The notes under the pieces are model-generated. The model ran no database searches, was not told where the DNA came from, and saw nothing but the letters and a program-made list of their open reading frames with translations. This document shows, in pieces, positions 54,410-63,246 of a stretch of 64,000 nucleotides of DNA. Within the stretch, counting starts at the first letter, position 1. Every line of letters begins with the position of its first letter. The position numbers and the translations under genes were made by a program. Source of the stretch: Rhodanobacter sp. LX-99 (GTDB lineage Bacteria; Pseudomonadota; Gammaproteobacteria; Xanthomonadales; Rhodanobacteraceae); assembly GCF_018599185.1 (NCBI RefSeq), contig NZ_JAHFVL010000001.1, forward strand, positions 1,798,001 through 1,862,000, written 5' to 3'.

Positions 54410-55995
54410 TGAAAATCTTCACTCGCAACCCCGCGCGGGAAACTTTCACTCGTCATTCCTGCGAAGGCAGGAATCGCACTGGCGCACGCACCAGCAAACA
54501 GGCAAGTGCGATCCCGGCCTCCGCCGGGATGACGGCCAAGAGCGCCGGGATGACGATGGTGGTTCTTCGAGCGTCGTTGCTGGCCGCCGCCCTCGCACTG
54601 GCCGGCTGTGCCAGCGTGGGCCCGAACTACCACGCCGCGAAGATCGCCGCGCCACAGTTGCAGGGATTGGATGCCGCCCAGGAAAACAGCGCGCAGTTCC
54701 AGGCCGCGTGGTGGAAGCAGTTCAACGACCCCACGCTCGATGCGCTGATCCAGCGCGCCGCGGCGAACAACCTCGACCTGCGCATCGCCGTGGCGCGGCT
54801 GCATGAAGCGCGCGCGCTGCTCAGCGGCGCGAAGTCCGAGCAGCTGCCGACCATCGACACGGACGTGAACTACACGCGCAGCCGCGGCCAGCAGCCCGGC
54901 TTCGGCACGCAGCGGCAAACGGTGACCACGTACCAGGCCGGCTTCGACGCGTCATGGGAACTGGACCTGTTCGGCGGCGTGCGCCGTTCGGTGGAAGCGG
55001 CCGGCGCCGACCTCGGCGCCAGCGAGGCGGCGCTGCACGACGCCCAGGTCAGCCTGCTGGCCGAGGTGGCGCGCAATTACTTCGAATTGCGCGGCAGCCA
55101 GCTGCGGCTGGACATCGCGCGCCGCGACATCGACAACCAGCAGCAGACCGTGCACCTCACCGAGGTACGCCAGCAGCTAGGCTCCGGCGCGGAACAGGAC
55201 GTGGCCAGCGCGAAGGCGCGCCTCGCCGCGGTGCAGGCGCAGCTGCCGCTGCTGCAGACCCAGGCCAGCGCCAGCGAATACCGTCTCGCCGTGCTGCTCG
55301 GCGAACGCCCCGGCGAGCTGGACATCGACGTGTCGCCGAAGAGCTTCACCCCGATCGCGGCGAGCCTGCCGATCGGCGACGCCGGCGACGTGCTGGCGCG
55401 CCGTCCGGACGTGCGCATGGCCGAACGCGAATACGCCGCCGCCACCGCGCGCATCGGCGTGGCCAAGGCGGACTTCTTCCCGCACATCACGCTGGGCGGG
55501 TTCCTCGGCTTCCTGTCCGGACGCAGCAACGACTTCGGCAGCCCGTCGACGCGCGCGTGGTCGCTGGCGCCGAGCATCAGCTGGGCCGGGCTCAATGTGC
55601 AGCGCGTGCGGGCGAACCTGCACGCCAGCGAGGCGCGCACCGATGCGGCGCAGGCGAACTACCAGCGCACCGTGCTGGAAGCGATCGAGGACATCGACAA
55701 CGCGGTCACCGGCTTCAACCAGCAGCGCGTGCGCGTCGACCGCCTGATCGAGCAGGGCACGCAGAGCAAACGCGCCGCCGAACTGGCGCGCGTGCGCTAC
55801 CAGGAAGGCGCCACCGGCTTCCTCGAACTGCTGGATGCCGAACGCACCCAGCTCGCCGCCGAGGACGACCTGGCCCAGGCCGAGGCGGCGATCAACACGC
55901 GCGCCGTCGCCTTGTACAAGGCGCTCGGCGGCGGCTGGCAGGCCTGCGGCGACGAGCGCTGCAGCACGGTGGCCGCGGCCAGCACGGCGCCATGA
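54409..55995 (+). CDS. Outer-membrane efflux lipoprotein (OprM/OprN-like), N-terminus altered by a repeat
   Basis: The frame of 528 residues covers a TolC-like channel: YHAAKIAAPQLQG, WWKQFNDPTLDALIQRAAANN, WELDLFGGVRRSVEAA, and DEALAR-like DVLARRPDVRMAEREYAAATARIGVAKADFFP. The lipobox LAGC is at residue 67 of the frame rather than near residue 18, because residues 15-49 are encoded by a REP-like repeat. The ATG at 54409 couples to the permease stop (TGATG); the ATG at 54556, just past the repeat, would give a normal lipoprotein signal. The true start is therefore uncertain. Confidence 0.88.
   Translation: MKIFTRNPARETFTRHSCEGRNRTGARTSKQASAIPASAGMTAKSAGMTMVVLRASLLAAALALAGCASVGPNYHAAKIAAPQLQGLDAAQENSAQFQAAWWKQFNDPTLDALIQRAAANNLDLRIAVARLHEARALLSGAKSEQLPTIDTDVNYTRSRGQQPGFGTQRQTVTTYQAGFDASWELDLFGGVRRSVEAAGADLGASEAALHDAQVSLLAEVARNYFELRGSQLRLDIARRDIDNQQQTVHLTEVRQQLGSGAEQDVASAKARLAAVQAQLPLLQTQASASEYRLAVLLGERPGELDIDVSPKSFTPIAASLPIGDAGDVLARRPDVRMAEREYAAATARIGVAKADFFPHITLGGFLGFLSGRSNDFGSPSTRAWSLAPSISWAGLNVQRVRANLHASEARTDAAQANYQRTVLEAIEDIDNAVTGFNQQRVRVDRLIEQGTQSKRAAELARVRYQEGATGFLELLDAERTQLAAEDDLAQAEAAINTRAVALYKALGGGWQACGDERCSTVAAASTAP
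54451..54555. repeat. REP-like palindromic repeat pair inside efflux gene
   Basis: Hairpins ATTCCTGC-GAAG-GCAGGAAT (54455-54474) and ATCCCGGC-CTCC-GCCGGGAT (54511-54530), bounded by CGTCAT and ATGACG, with GCCGGGATGACG repeated at 54544-54555. This is the form of bacterial REP doublets (BIMEs), normally found between genes. Here it keeps the reading frame open. Confidence 0.8.
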
Positions 55996-56726
55996 GCCGC
56001 CCGGCCCGGCGCCTGCCGGCGGCGACGCCGGTCTATCGCGTGGCCCTGGTCAGCGGCGCCAACCGCGGCCTCGGCTTCGAGGTGGCGCGCCAGCTCAGCG
56101 AACGCGGCATGACCGTGCTGCTCGGCGCACGCGACCTGGACAAGGGCTTGCACGCGGCGCGCCAGCTGGCCGGCGCGCCGGGCGAGGTGATCGCGGTGGA
56201 GCTGGACGTGACCCGCCAGGACCAGGTCGACACGCTGGCGCGCTGGATCGAGATCACCTACGGCCGGCTCGACGTGCTGGTCAACAACGCCGGCGGCCAC
56301 TACGACCATGACGCACATGCCAGCAACGCCGACCTCGCGCCGGCGATCGATGCGATGCAAACGCACTTGTTCGGCACGTGGCGGCTGTGCAGCGCACTGT
56401 TGCCGCTGATGCGCCGGCATGGCTACGGCCGCATCGTGAACGTCTCCAGCGGCTGCGGCGCCAGCGCTTCGACCAGCAGCCACTGCGTGGCCTACCGCAC
56501 CTCCAAGTCGGCGCTCAACGCGTACACCCGCACGCTGGCGGCGGAACTGGACGGCAGCGGCATCGTAGTCAACGCCGTGTGTCCCGGCTGGGTCGCCACC
56601 GAACTCGGCGGCCCCGGCGGCCGTCCCATCGCTGCCGGTGCCGCTGGCATCGTGTGGGCCGCCAGCCTGCCCGCACCGGCACCGACCGGACGCTTCTTCC
56701 GCGACGGCCAGGTGATCCCGTGGTGA
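55992..56726 (+). CDS. Short-chain dehydrogenase/reductase
   Basis: 244 residues. NADP-binding VALVSGANRGLGFEVARQL, NNAG motif in DVLVNNAGGHY, catalytic Ser/Tyr/Lys in NVSSGCGAS and AYRTSKSALN, then VCPGWVATELGG. It resembles carbonyl-reductase-like SDRs. ATGA overlap with the channel gene puts it in the efflux operon. The pump may export its substrate or product; no direct evidence. Confidence 0.9.
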   Translation: MSRPARRLPAATPVYRVALVSGANRGLGFEVARQLSERGMTVLLGARDLDKGLHAARQLAGAPGEVIAVELDVTRQDQVDTLARWIEITYGRLDVLVNNAGGHYDHDAHASNADLAPAIDAMQTHLFGTWRLCSALLPLMRRHGYGRIVNVSSGCGASASTSSHCVAYRTSKSALNAYTRTLAAELDGSGIVVNAVCPGWVATELGGPGGRPIAAGAAGIVWAASLPAPAPTGRFFRDGQVIPW

Positions 56727-56766
56727 ACCGGGCCGAACGAATCAACCCGACCCAATCTCGCATGAG

Positions 56767-57267
56767 CTAGCCCTTGCCGACCGCGCTGTGCTGCGAGTAC
56801 AGCGCATGCCAGTGGCCGTCCACGTAGACGAAGATGTCGGACGAGCGCACGCCGTTGGCCGCGCCCAGCATCGGGTCGTAGAACGAGAGGATCGCGGTAT
56901 CGCCGCGGATCACCACCGACTGGCCCGACGGGTGCGCCTTCAGCCACGCCTCCACCTTGCGCCGCTGCGCATCGTTGCCGCGGTTCTTCGCCGCGTGCGC
57001 CACGATCGCGGCCTTCGGATGCACCGCGCCGTCGGCGCCGACCGAGCGGTACTCGGGCAGCAGCAGGTCGTCGAGCCAGGCGGTGTCGCCATCGAGTTCC
57101 GCTTCCAGCCAATGCTGGTCGACCGCGATCACCGCCGCCTCGTTCCTGCCGGTTTCGTCGACGTCGGCCGCGCTGGCGGCGGCGGTCGCCGCGATCGTCA
57201 TTTCGGCAGCCAGCACCAGCACGGCAAGGCACGCCATGCCCACCTGAAAGAGACCTTGCTTGCGCAT
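56767..57267 (-). CDS. Exported NTF2-like (DUF4440/SnoaL-type) protein
   Basis: 166 residues with a signal peptide (VGMACLAVLVLAAEMTIA, cleavage near the Ala-rich stretch). The mature part follows the NTF2-like cone fold: AVIAVDQHWLEAELDGDTAWLDDLLLPEYRS, KAAIVAHAAKN, SVVIRGDTAILSFYDP, WHALYSQHSAV. The role is unknown; members act as ligand-binding or isomerase-like proteins. GAGGACAACGAC precedes the ATG. Convergent with the SDR gene. Confidence 0.78.
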   Translation of the reverse strand: MRKQGLFQVGMACLAVLVLAAEMTIAATAAASAADVDETGRNEAAVIAVDQHWLEAELDGDTAWLDDLLLPEYRSVGADGAVHPKAAIVAHAAKNRGNDAQRRKVEAWLKAHPSGQSVVIRGDTAILSFYDPMLGAANGVRSSDIFVYVDGHWHALYSQHSAVGKG

Positions 57268-57563
57268 GTCGTTGTCCTCGTCCACGGCAGGATCGCCGCC
57301 AATCCAGCCTGCGCGGCCACATGCGGGGCCGCAGCACCTGCGTGACAAGCGCACGCGACACGATGACCAGCGGCAGGAATGCGCCGTCCAGCGGCCGGCG
57401 GACCACCTGCCTCGGCCGATCGACCGTTCGCCATCGCCGCTGCGCCGATGGTCACAAGGATGGCGACGACACCGCCTGCCGCTGCCAGCCTGAGCGGAAC
57501 CTGCCCACAGCGCTGCCGCCAGCGGCACATTCCTTTGCGCGTTTTCCGCCCGGGAGAAGCTCC

Positions 57564-58457
57564 ATGCGTCGCCACTACCTGCTGCCGGCCCTCGCCCTGA
57601 TCCTGGGCGGTGCCATCACCGCCGCATCGGCGCAAACGACGGCCGCGAGCGCCGCGCCGCCTGCCGCCGCCGGGCCGTGGACGCTGGCACGCGACGCCTC
57701 GCCCGCCTTCACGCCGGACGGCGACACGGTGGTGTTCACCCGCGGCCGCGGTGCGGACCGTCACCTGGTCGTGGCGCACCGCCACGGCACCGCGTGGTCG
57801 ACGCCGGCTCCCGCGCCGTTCTCGGACCGCTGGATGGACATCGAGCCCGCCATGGCGCCGGACGGCAGCTACCTGGTATTCGTCTCGAACCGACCGGCGC
57901 GTGGCGATGGCACAGCGCTGGATGGCCAATGGGGCGGCAAGACGTGGCCCGGCCGCGGCGGCAACCTGTGGCGAGTGGATCGCATCGGCGATGGCTGGAG
58001 TACGCCCCATCGTTTGCCTGATGCGGTGAATGCCGACAGCTCGACGTTCTCGCCCGCGGTGGCAAGCGACGGCAGCGTGTATTTCATGCGCGCGGATCCG
58101 GCCAGCGGCGCGTTCCGGCTCTATCGCAGCCGCTTCGTCCGCGGCAGCTACGCAACGGCACAGCCGCTGGCGCTGGGCGGCGACGCGGCGCATTCCGACT
58201 ACGACCCGGCGGTGGCGCCCGACGCGTCCTTCCTGGTGTTCAGCTCCGACCGCGCGCCGGCGCCGCCCGACGGCGACCACCTGTACATCGCCTTCGCCAC
58301 GCCCGGCGGCTGGAGCACGCCGCGCGACCTCGGCGTCGCCGGCAACGAGGCGCGCCTGGGCCCGGATCGCGCCACGCTCCACTTCAGCGCTGCCGACCAG
58401 CGCATCCACCGCATGTCGCTGGATCCCTGGCTGCCGCCGCCCCGGCCGACCCGCTGA
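57564..58457 (+). CDS. Secreted PD40/WD40-like beta-propeller protein
   Basis: 297 residues, signal peptide ending ASA/Q. Four or more PD40 blades, e.g. DASPAFTPDGDTVVFTRG, IEPAMAPDGSYLVFVSNRP, SPAVASDGSVYFMR, DPAVAPDASFLVFSSDR. A TolB-like propeller in the periplasm without a catalytic domain. GGGAGAAGC precedes the ATG. A paralogue starts at 63247. About 100 bp separate it from the histidine kinase gene, so co-regulation is likely. Confidence 0.82.
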   Translation: MRRHYLLPALALILGGAITAASAQTTAASAAPPAAAGPWTLARDASPAFTPDGDTVVFTRGRGADRHLVVAHRHGTAWSTPAPAPFSDRWMDIEPAMAPDGSYLVFVSNRPARGDGTALDGQWGGKTWPGRGGNLWRVDRIGDGWSTPHRLPDAVNADSSTFSPAVASDGSVYFMRADPASGAFRLYRSRFVRGSYATAQPLALGGDAAHSDYDPAVAPDASFLVFSSDRAPAPPDGDHLYIAFATPGGWSTPRDLGVAGNEARLGPDRATLHFSAADQRIHRMSLDPWLPPPRPTR

Positions 58458-58564
58458 GCGCGATGGCCGACGCATGGCCTCCAGCACTGTTCCGCGCGGC
58501 GCTGTCGCCACACACTGTGGCGATAGCGCGCCGGGTGCCCATGGCCGGCGCCCGGGAGCATCGC

Positions 58565-59650
58565 GTGACCGACCACGACACCCCACGCTGGAAACGATTC
58601 GCCCTGGCATTCGGCTTCTGGACCCTGCTGGCGCTGTCCTACGCGTTCAGCGGCGGGCTGTCCTCGATCAGCGAGGGCAACCCGCCCGGCTGGCTGCGCG
58701 CGCTCAGCTGGAACCTCGGCAACTTCTGGTTGTGGATGGCGCTGGTGCCGCTGGTCGGCTGGCTGGGTCGGCAGACGGCAGGACGCAGCTGGCGCCGCTT
58801 CTTCGCCCTGCAGGTGCCGGCCAGCCTGGCCGTGGCGATGGTGCAGATGCTGGCGCACCTGATGGTGTTCTGGTACCTGAGCGGGCCCGGGCGCATGCCG
58901 GTGCACACGCTGGGCCAATACCTGCAGATGGAGCTCGCCTACAGCTTCCACCTCGCCGTGCTGACCTACTGGGTGATCCTGGCGGCGCTGCGCGGGATGG
59001 AGTCGCGCCGGCACCTGCGCGACGAGCGCCTGCGCCGCACCCAATTGGAAACGCAGCTGGCGCTGGCGCAACTGCAGGCGCTGCGCATGCAGCTGCAACC
59101 GCACTTCCTGTTCAACACGCTCAACGCGATCTCGGCGCTGGCGCTGGCCGACCCGCTGCAGGCGCGGCTGATGATCGCTCGCTTGAGCGACTTCCTGCGG
59201 CTCACCCTGGAGGAACGCCACGCGCCGCAGGTGCCACTGGCGCGCGAGCTGGAGTTCCTCGCCTGCTACCTCGGCATCCAGCTGGTGCGCTTCCAGGATC
59301 GGCTCAGCACCCAGTTGGACGTGGCCGACGACACGCTCACCGCGGCGGTGCCCAACCTGATCCTGCAGCCGCTGGTGGAGAACGCGCTGCGCCACGGCCT
59401 GCAGGACAAACCCGGCGCCGGCACCCTGCGCGTCTCCACGCGGCGAGACGGCGACCAGCTGCAGCTGCGCGTGGACGACGACGGCCTCGGCCTGCCGCTG
59501 GCCGGCACGTCAGAAGGCATCGGCCTGGGCAATACGCGCTCGCGCCTGCGCATGCTGTTCGGCGACGCGGCACAGCTCGAACTCAGCCCGATCCCCGGCG
59601 GCGGCACCCGCGCCGAAGTGCGCCTGCCGTTCGCCGAGCACGCCGCATGA
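58565..59650 (+). CDS. LytS/AlgZ-type sensor histidine kinase (His_kinase family)
   Basis: 361 residues from a GTG at 58565 preceded by GGGAG at good spacing; an ATG at 58463 would add a stretch with no clear ribosome-binding site. Four membrane helices (WTLLALSYAFSGGL, LWMALVPLVGWL, LAVAMVQMLAHLMVF, AVLTYWVILAAL) are followed by LRMQLQPHFLFNTLNAISAL with the phospho-accepting His and an ATPase with GIGLGNTRSRLRMLFG. The signal is unknown. Confidence 0.9.
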   Translation: MTDHDTPRWKRFALAFGFWTLLALSYAFSGGLSSISEGNPPGWLRALSWNLGNFWLWMALVPLVGWLGRQTAGRSWRRFFALQVPASLAVAMVQMLAHLMVFWYLSGPGRMPVHTLGQYLQMELAYSFHLAVLTYWVILAALRGMESRRHLRDERLRRTQLETQLALAQLQALRMQLQPHFLFNTLNAISALALADPLQARLMIARLSDFLRLTLEERHAPQVPLARELEFLACYLGIQLVRFQDRLSTQLDVADDTLTAAVPNLILQPLVENALRHGLQDKPGAGTLRVSTRRDGDQLQLRVDDDGLGLPLAGTSEGIGLGNTRSRLRMLFGDAAQLELSPIPGGGTRAEVRLPFAEHAA

Positions 59651-60402
59651 ACACGCCACGCCTGCACACCGTGCTGGTCGACGACGAAGTGCTGGCGCGC
59701 CTCGCGCTGCGCCAGGCACTGGCCGCGCATGACGAAGTGGAAATCGTCGGCGAATGCGGCAACGCCGCCGAAGCGATGCAGGCGGTGCGCGTGCTGCGTC
59801 CGGACCTGCTGTTCCTGGACATCCAGATGCCCGGCATGGACGGCTTCGAGCTGCTGCACGAACTGGCGCCCGACCGCCTTCCGCTGGTGGTCTTCGCCAC
59901 CGCCTTCGCCGACCACGCGCTGCGCGCGTTCGATGCGATGGCGCTGGACTACGTGCTCAAGCCGATCGAGCAGGCGCGCTTCGACCAGGCCATGGCGCGG
60001 GTGAACCGGCACTGGCAGGGCCTGCATGCGACGACCGGCAGTACGAACGAGCCGGCGCCGACCCATGGCTACGTGCAACGCCTCAGCGTGCGCCACGGCG
60101 AGCATATCCGCGTGCTCGCCATCGACGACATCGACTGGATCCGCGCCGACGGCAACTACCTGCACATCCACGTCGGCCCGGTGCGCTACCTGCACCGCGA
60201 CACCTTGCGCCACCTGCTGGCGCAACTCGATCCGGCGCGCTTCCTGCGCATCCACCGCGGCACCCTGGTCAACCTGTCGCGCATCCGCGAGGTGCATCCG
60301 CTGTTCAAGGGCGGCGCGGAAGTCGTGCTGCATGACGGCACCAGGCTGGATCTGAGTCGGCGCTTTCGCGCTGGTGCGCGCAGCGTGCTGGGCTTGCCCT
60401 GA
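59647..60402 (+). CDS. LytTR response regulator
   Basis: 251 residues. Receiver HTVLVDDEVLARLALRQAL with phospho-acceptor Asp in LFLDIQMPGMDGF and Lys in DYVLKPIE. A LytTR DNA-binding domain follows (VLAIDDIDWIRADGNYLHIH, RYLHRDTLRHLLAQLDPARFLRIHRGTLVNL). It overlaps the kinase stop (ATGA). It probably controls nearby genes such as the PD40 protein, but no binding site is seen. Confidence 0.93.
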   Translation: MNTPRLHTVLVDDEVLARLALRQALAAHDEVEIVGECGNAAEAMQAVRVLRPDLLFLDIQMPGMDGFELLHELAPDRLPLVVFATAFADHALRAFDAMALDYVLKPIEQARFDQAMARVNRHWQGLHATTGSTNEPAPTHGYVQRLSVRHGEHIRVLAIDDIDWIRADGNYLHIHVGPVRYLHRDTLRHLLAQLDPARFLRIHRGTLVNLSRIREVHPLFKGGAEVVLHDGTRLDLSRRFRAGARSVLGLP

Positions 60403-60641
60403 AGGCATCTCCATGCATCAGCTGATGTGGGCGCCGGACAAGAGCATCAGCAAGGTGATCGTCGGGATCGATGCATGGCGTATATGATCGGGTTCCAAAG
60501 CTGGGGCCAATGTCCTGACACTTCCGCTCATGTGGCAATTGTCACAAGACCGCTTGACACACTAACCTTGTTCCAGGTTGGGGCGTTTGCTCCGGCGAGC
60601 GATTCTCAAGTTCATTGCTGATGCACAACGGGAAGAAGAAC

Positions 60642-61235
60642 ATGGACAAAGGAAGTCCGAATCTCGTCGTACCGCCAACAGACACGGCGAATGACATTCT
60701 CGACCTGACGATCGAGACCCATCTGATCGTTTCAGGCGACGCGGGTGCCAATGCCTACGAGCTCAGGAACGAACTTCTGCTGCAGCGACGGCTGGCGCGG
60801 GTCCGCTACGACAACGGCATTACATTGCCGGCAAAGGCGAAGAAACTTCGTGCCGACGCGAACCGCAAGGTGAGGCATTCGCGAACGCTGGCTCGCAACA
60901 TCTCGAAGGCTACCGGCAACGCCAAGCATGCCGAAGCCGATGCGCATCACATCGTCGCCGCGGCTGACAAACGCGCGAGCCGTTCGCGGGCGCTACTCTT
61001 TCGCTGGGGTATAGGCATCAACGATGCGGACAACGGTGTCTACCTTCCGAAGAAGTGGTCGTCCGTGGTTCCCGGTCTCGCTGCGGCGACGGCGCATGAA
61101 GTCATTCACACGACGGCCTACCACCTCGCAGTGACATCGAGGCTGACGCTCGCGAAGCCCTCGAACCAGGCAAATGGCCGCAAGGCGCTGCAGGACATCC
61201 GGTACGACATCCTCAATGACGACTTCGACTACTGA
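60642..61235 (+). CDS. AHH-domain putative nuclease toxin
   Basis: 197 residues, no signal peptide. The AHH motif is AEADAHHIVAAADKRASRSR; then FRWGIGINDADNGVYLPKK and the second His region HEVIHTTAYHLAVTSRL. This is the treble-clef nuclease family of polymorphic toxins. The N-terminal part (about 90 residues, Lys/Arg-rich) has no PAAR, RHS or other trafficking domain, so it is an orphan toxin module. The ATG at 60642 follows GGGAAGAAG; an ATG at 60621 is an alternative. The sequence is clearly less GC-rich than neighbours. Confidence 0.78.
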   Translation: MDKGSPNLVVPPTDTANDILDLTIETHLIVSGDAGANAYELRNELLLQRRLARVRYDNGITLPAKAKKLRADANRKVRHSRTLARNISKATGNAKHAEADAHHIVAAADKRASRSRALLFRWGIGINDADNGVYLPKKWSSVVPGLAAATAHEVIHTTAYHLAVTSRLTLAKPSNQANGRKALQDIRYDILNDDFDY

Positions 61236-61245
61236 GGTGACGGAA

Positions 61246-61818
61246 GTGAAGGTATGGGAACTCAAAAGCGGCTCCGTCAATGACTATGCGCCCTTGGTCT
61301 TTGCCAGCGACAAGGACGTCGAGTCGGGGATGTTCGATACCTCTGGCGCCAGCCTCTCCTGGTCAAAAAAGCCCAGGGTCGAGGTCTTCGTCGAACCCGG
61401 AAAGAAGAAACCTAAGCCACTGGCAGACGTCAGTGCGCTGACTCCTGGCGCACTGGTCATGAACGAGAGGGCGAAGATTGCGCTCGAGCCTTTCCTTTCG
61501 CGCTTCGGCCAGTTTCTCGAGATGGACTGCTCGGGCGAGCCGCGCTGGTTCTACAACGTGACCAACGTCATTCCTTGCATCGACGAGGCTCGCTCGGCCA
61601 AACGTCCTAGCGGTTCGATCGTGAAGGAAGAATTCTTCGAGGACAGGGTGCCGGCCGACGCAGCCGTGTTCAAGGACCCGCTGACAGCAGCGGCTGCTCT
61701 CTACGTCAACGAAGCGGGCAAGGCGGCACTGGAAACCATCATCACTGAAGCCGCCATCGTGGGCATCGCCCTGGTCGAACCCGGGCCACAGCCGAAGAAG
61801 CCCCGTCCGCGTTGCTGA
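61246..61818 (+). CDS. Imm11-family-like immunity protein
   Basis: 190 residues. ALVMNERAKIALEPFLSRFGQFLEMD, then YNVTNVIPCIDEARSAK, AVFKDPLTAAAALYVNEAGKAAL and TEAAIVGIALVEPG follow the Imm11 (DUF1629) pattern. It directly follows the AHH gene, the standard toxin-immunity order. Start chosen at GTG 61246, since GAGGTGA lies five bases upstream; ATG 61216 has no such site and would overlap the toxin by 20 nt. Confidence 0.75.
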   Translation: MKVWELKSGSVNDYAPLVFASDKDVESGMFDTSGASLSWSKKPRVEVFVEPGKKKPKPLADVSALTPGALVMNERAKIALEPFLSRFGQFLEMDCSGEPRWFYNVTNVIPCIDEARSAKRPSGSIVKEEFFEDRVPADAAVFKDPLTAAAALYVNEAGKAALETIITEAAIVGIALVEPGPQPKKPRPRC

Positions 61819-61876
61819 GCCAGCAAAGAGGACGCTGGCAAAGGTAGCAACGGGGGACGGAGGTAGTTGAATTGGA

Positions 61877-62317
61877 CTAATTGCCTCCGTCCCGTTTGAT
61901 TGAATGCTTCAACTTGTCGATGGCTGTCATGACCTTTTCACACGCCGCGACCAGGTCGGACACGATGCGTTCGTCCACATCGAGCGCCCCTTCGTATTCG
62001 GCGACGTTGCGCATGTGATGGCACTTGTCCAGCACGCGCCATACTTCCGGCCCCAGGCCGAGTGTATGCGGCAGTGCCTGGAACACGATGTAGCGGTGAC
62101 GGGCGCGATAGCCCTGGCTGCGCAACGCGGCCAGACACAATGCGTGCGCAGCGTTGTAGGCCAGGTCGAAGCGGCTTTCCAGCGCGAGCGATGCATTGCG
62201 TGCATCGACCAGTCGCGCCCTGCCGGAGCGAAGCAAGCCCTCGAACTCCGCTGCATCTGTTGGCTCCACCGCCAACGGTTTGCCGGTGCCGACGAGGTTC
62301 TCAAGCGACGAGGTCAT
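61877..62317 (-). CDS. hepT: HEPN-domain toxin (HepT-like)
   Basis: 146 residues, all helical. The HEPN signature region is FDLAYNAAHALCLAALRSQGYRA followed by CHHMRNVAEYEG, the RNxxxY/H active-site area. It overlaps the MntA-like gene by 17 nt. By family, HepT is an RNase-type toxin held inactive through AMPylation of a Tyr by MntA. The Tyr in AEYEG would be the target. Gene order (antitoxin first) matches MntA-HepT systems. Confidence 0.78.
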   Translation of the reverse strand: MTSSLENLVGTGKPLAVEPTDAAEFEGLLRSGRARLVDARNASLALESRFDLAYNAAHALCLAALRSQGYRARHRYIVFQALPHTLGLGPEVWRVLDKCHHMRNVAEYEGALDVDERIVSDLVAACEKVMTAIDKLKHSIKRDGGN

Positions 62318-62948
62318 GCTCGCCCCCGATCACCCAGAGCCGCGGCTGTGCCAGCACGCGGGTCACGAAGCTGTTGCCCGCGGCGATGCGCTTGTGCAGT
62401 TCGTCGCGGGTATAGAGCGTGGGGTGGATCTCCCGGCCCAGGCGCTCGATCAGCGGATGCAGGGCGGCCATGACGTCCGCATAGGTCAGCGCATCCGACA
62501 CCAGCATCAGGTCGATGTCGCTGGCAGCGGTGTCGGTGCCTTTGGCTACCGAGCCGTACACGAACGCGGCCGGAATGTGCGGAGCCAGAGGTGCCAACAT
62601 TTCGCGCAAGGGAGCAACAAGACCAAAGGTCTTGCGCACGATGGATACAAGCTCGGCATGGATGGGCGAGGCCGGATCGGCGCGATAGCGCTTCTGATTG
62701 CCGACGGGTTCCACCGCGATCAGGCCGCTACCGGCCAGCCGGGCGACCTCGCGCTGCACCGCGCCGCTGCCGGCACCGGTGGTCTGGATCAGTTCGCTGA
62801 TGGTGAAGCTGCGGTCAGGCTGGCCGAACAGGCAGCCGAGGACGCGCTGCTGGGTGGCAGTGAACAATGCATCGGACAAGCCGGTGCTGGCGTAGAGCGC
62901 CGCTGCTTCGCTGATTCTGCTGCTTGTCCTTCTACCCATATTGGGCAT
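62301..62948 (-). CDS. mntA: MntA-like nucleotidyltransferase antitoxin with fused HTH
   Basis: 215 residues. The N-terminal winged helix-turn-helix (FTATQQRVLGCLFGQPDRSFTISELIQTTGAGSGAVQREVARLAGSGLI) is fused to a minimal nucleotidyltransferase with AAFVYGSVAKGTDTAASDIDLMLV (GS-x10-DxD). The HTH fusion implies self-repression, and two operator-like palindromes cover the start region. In-frame ATGs at 62969, 62948 and 62939 are all inside the operators, so the true start is open. Confidence 0.8.
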   Translation of the reverse strand: MPNMGRRTSSRISEAAALYASTGLSDALFTATQQRVLGCLFGQPDRSFTISELIQTTGAGSGAVQREVARLAGSGLIAVEPVGNQKRYRADPASPIHAELVSIVRKTFGLVAPLREMLAPLAPHIPAAFVYGSVAKGTDTAASDIDLMLVSDALTYADVMAALHPLIERLGREIHPTLYTRDELHKRIAAGNSFVTRVLAQPRLWVIGGEHDLVA

Positions 62949-62969
62949 GCTAATGCCCGAAATGGGCAT
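62932..62969. promoter_or_regulatory. Tandem operators of mntA-hepT
   Basis: On the minus strand ATGCCC-N5-GGGCAT (62969-62953) and ATGCCC-N5-GGGTAG (62948-62932). Centres are 21 bp apart, two helical turns, so two dimers could bind on one face. The likely ligand is the HTH domain of the MntA-like protein. Confidence 0.7.
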
Positions 62970-63246
62970 ATGCAAGGGTCGTTTGGCGCCGGTGGGGCGG
63001 GCCGCGGCGATGACATGGCGAGGGCATGGATGCCCGAGTCGAGGCAACGCAGGGTGCCGGATATCCGGTCAAGCAAGAGCATCGCGCGACGCGTCAGGGC
63101 GGCCCGGATTCCCCGACGAGAACAAACCAGTTGGCCTGCGCAGACAACCGCTGGTCACAGCGAGTCTCCGCTCGTCACAAAGTGCCAGCAACGCGTCGCC
63201 CCCACCGCGCAGACTCGATCGCATAACATCCTGTCGAGGCACATGC

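Noticed and set aside
58463..58564. ATG-started extension of the LytS-type kinase
   Set aside because: No ribosome-binding site, whereas GGGAG precedes the GTG at 58565.
60554..60580. TTGACA with the dyad AACCT-N6-AGGTT before the AHH gene, resembling a MerR-type promoter
   Set aside because: No acceptable -10 box at 17-20 bp, and no MerR gene nearby.
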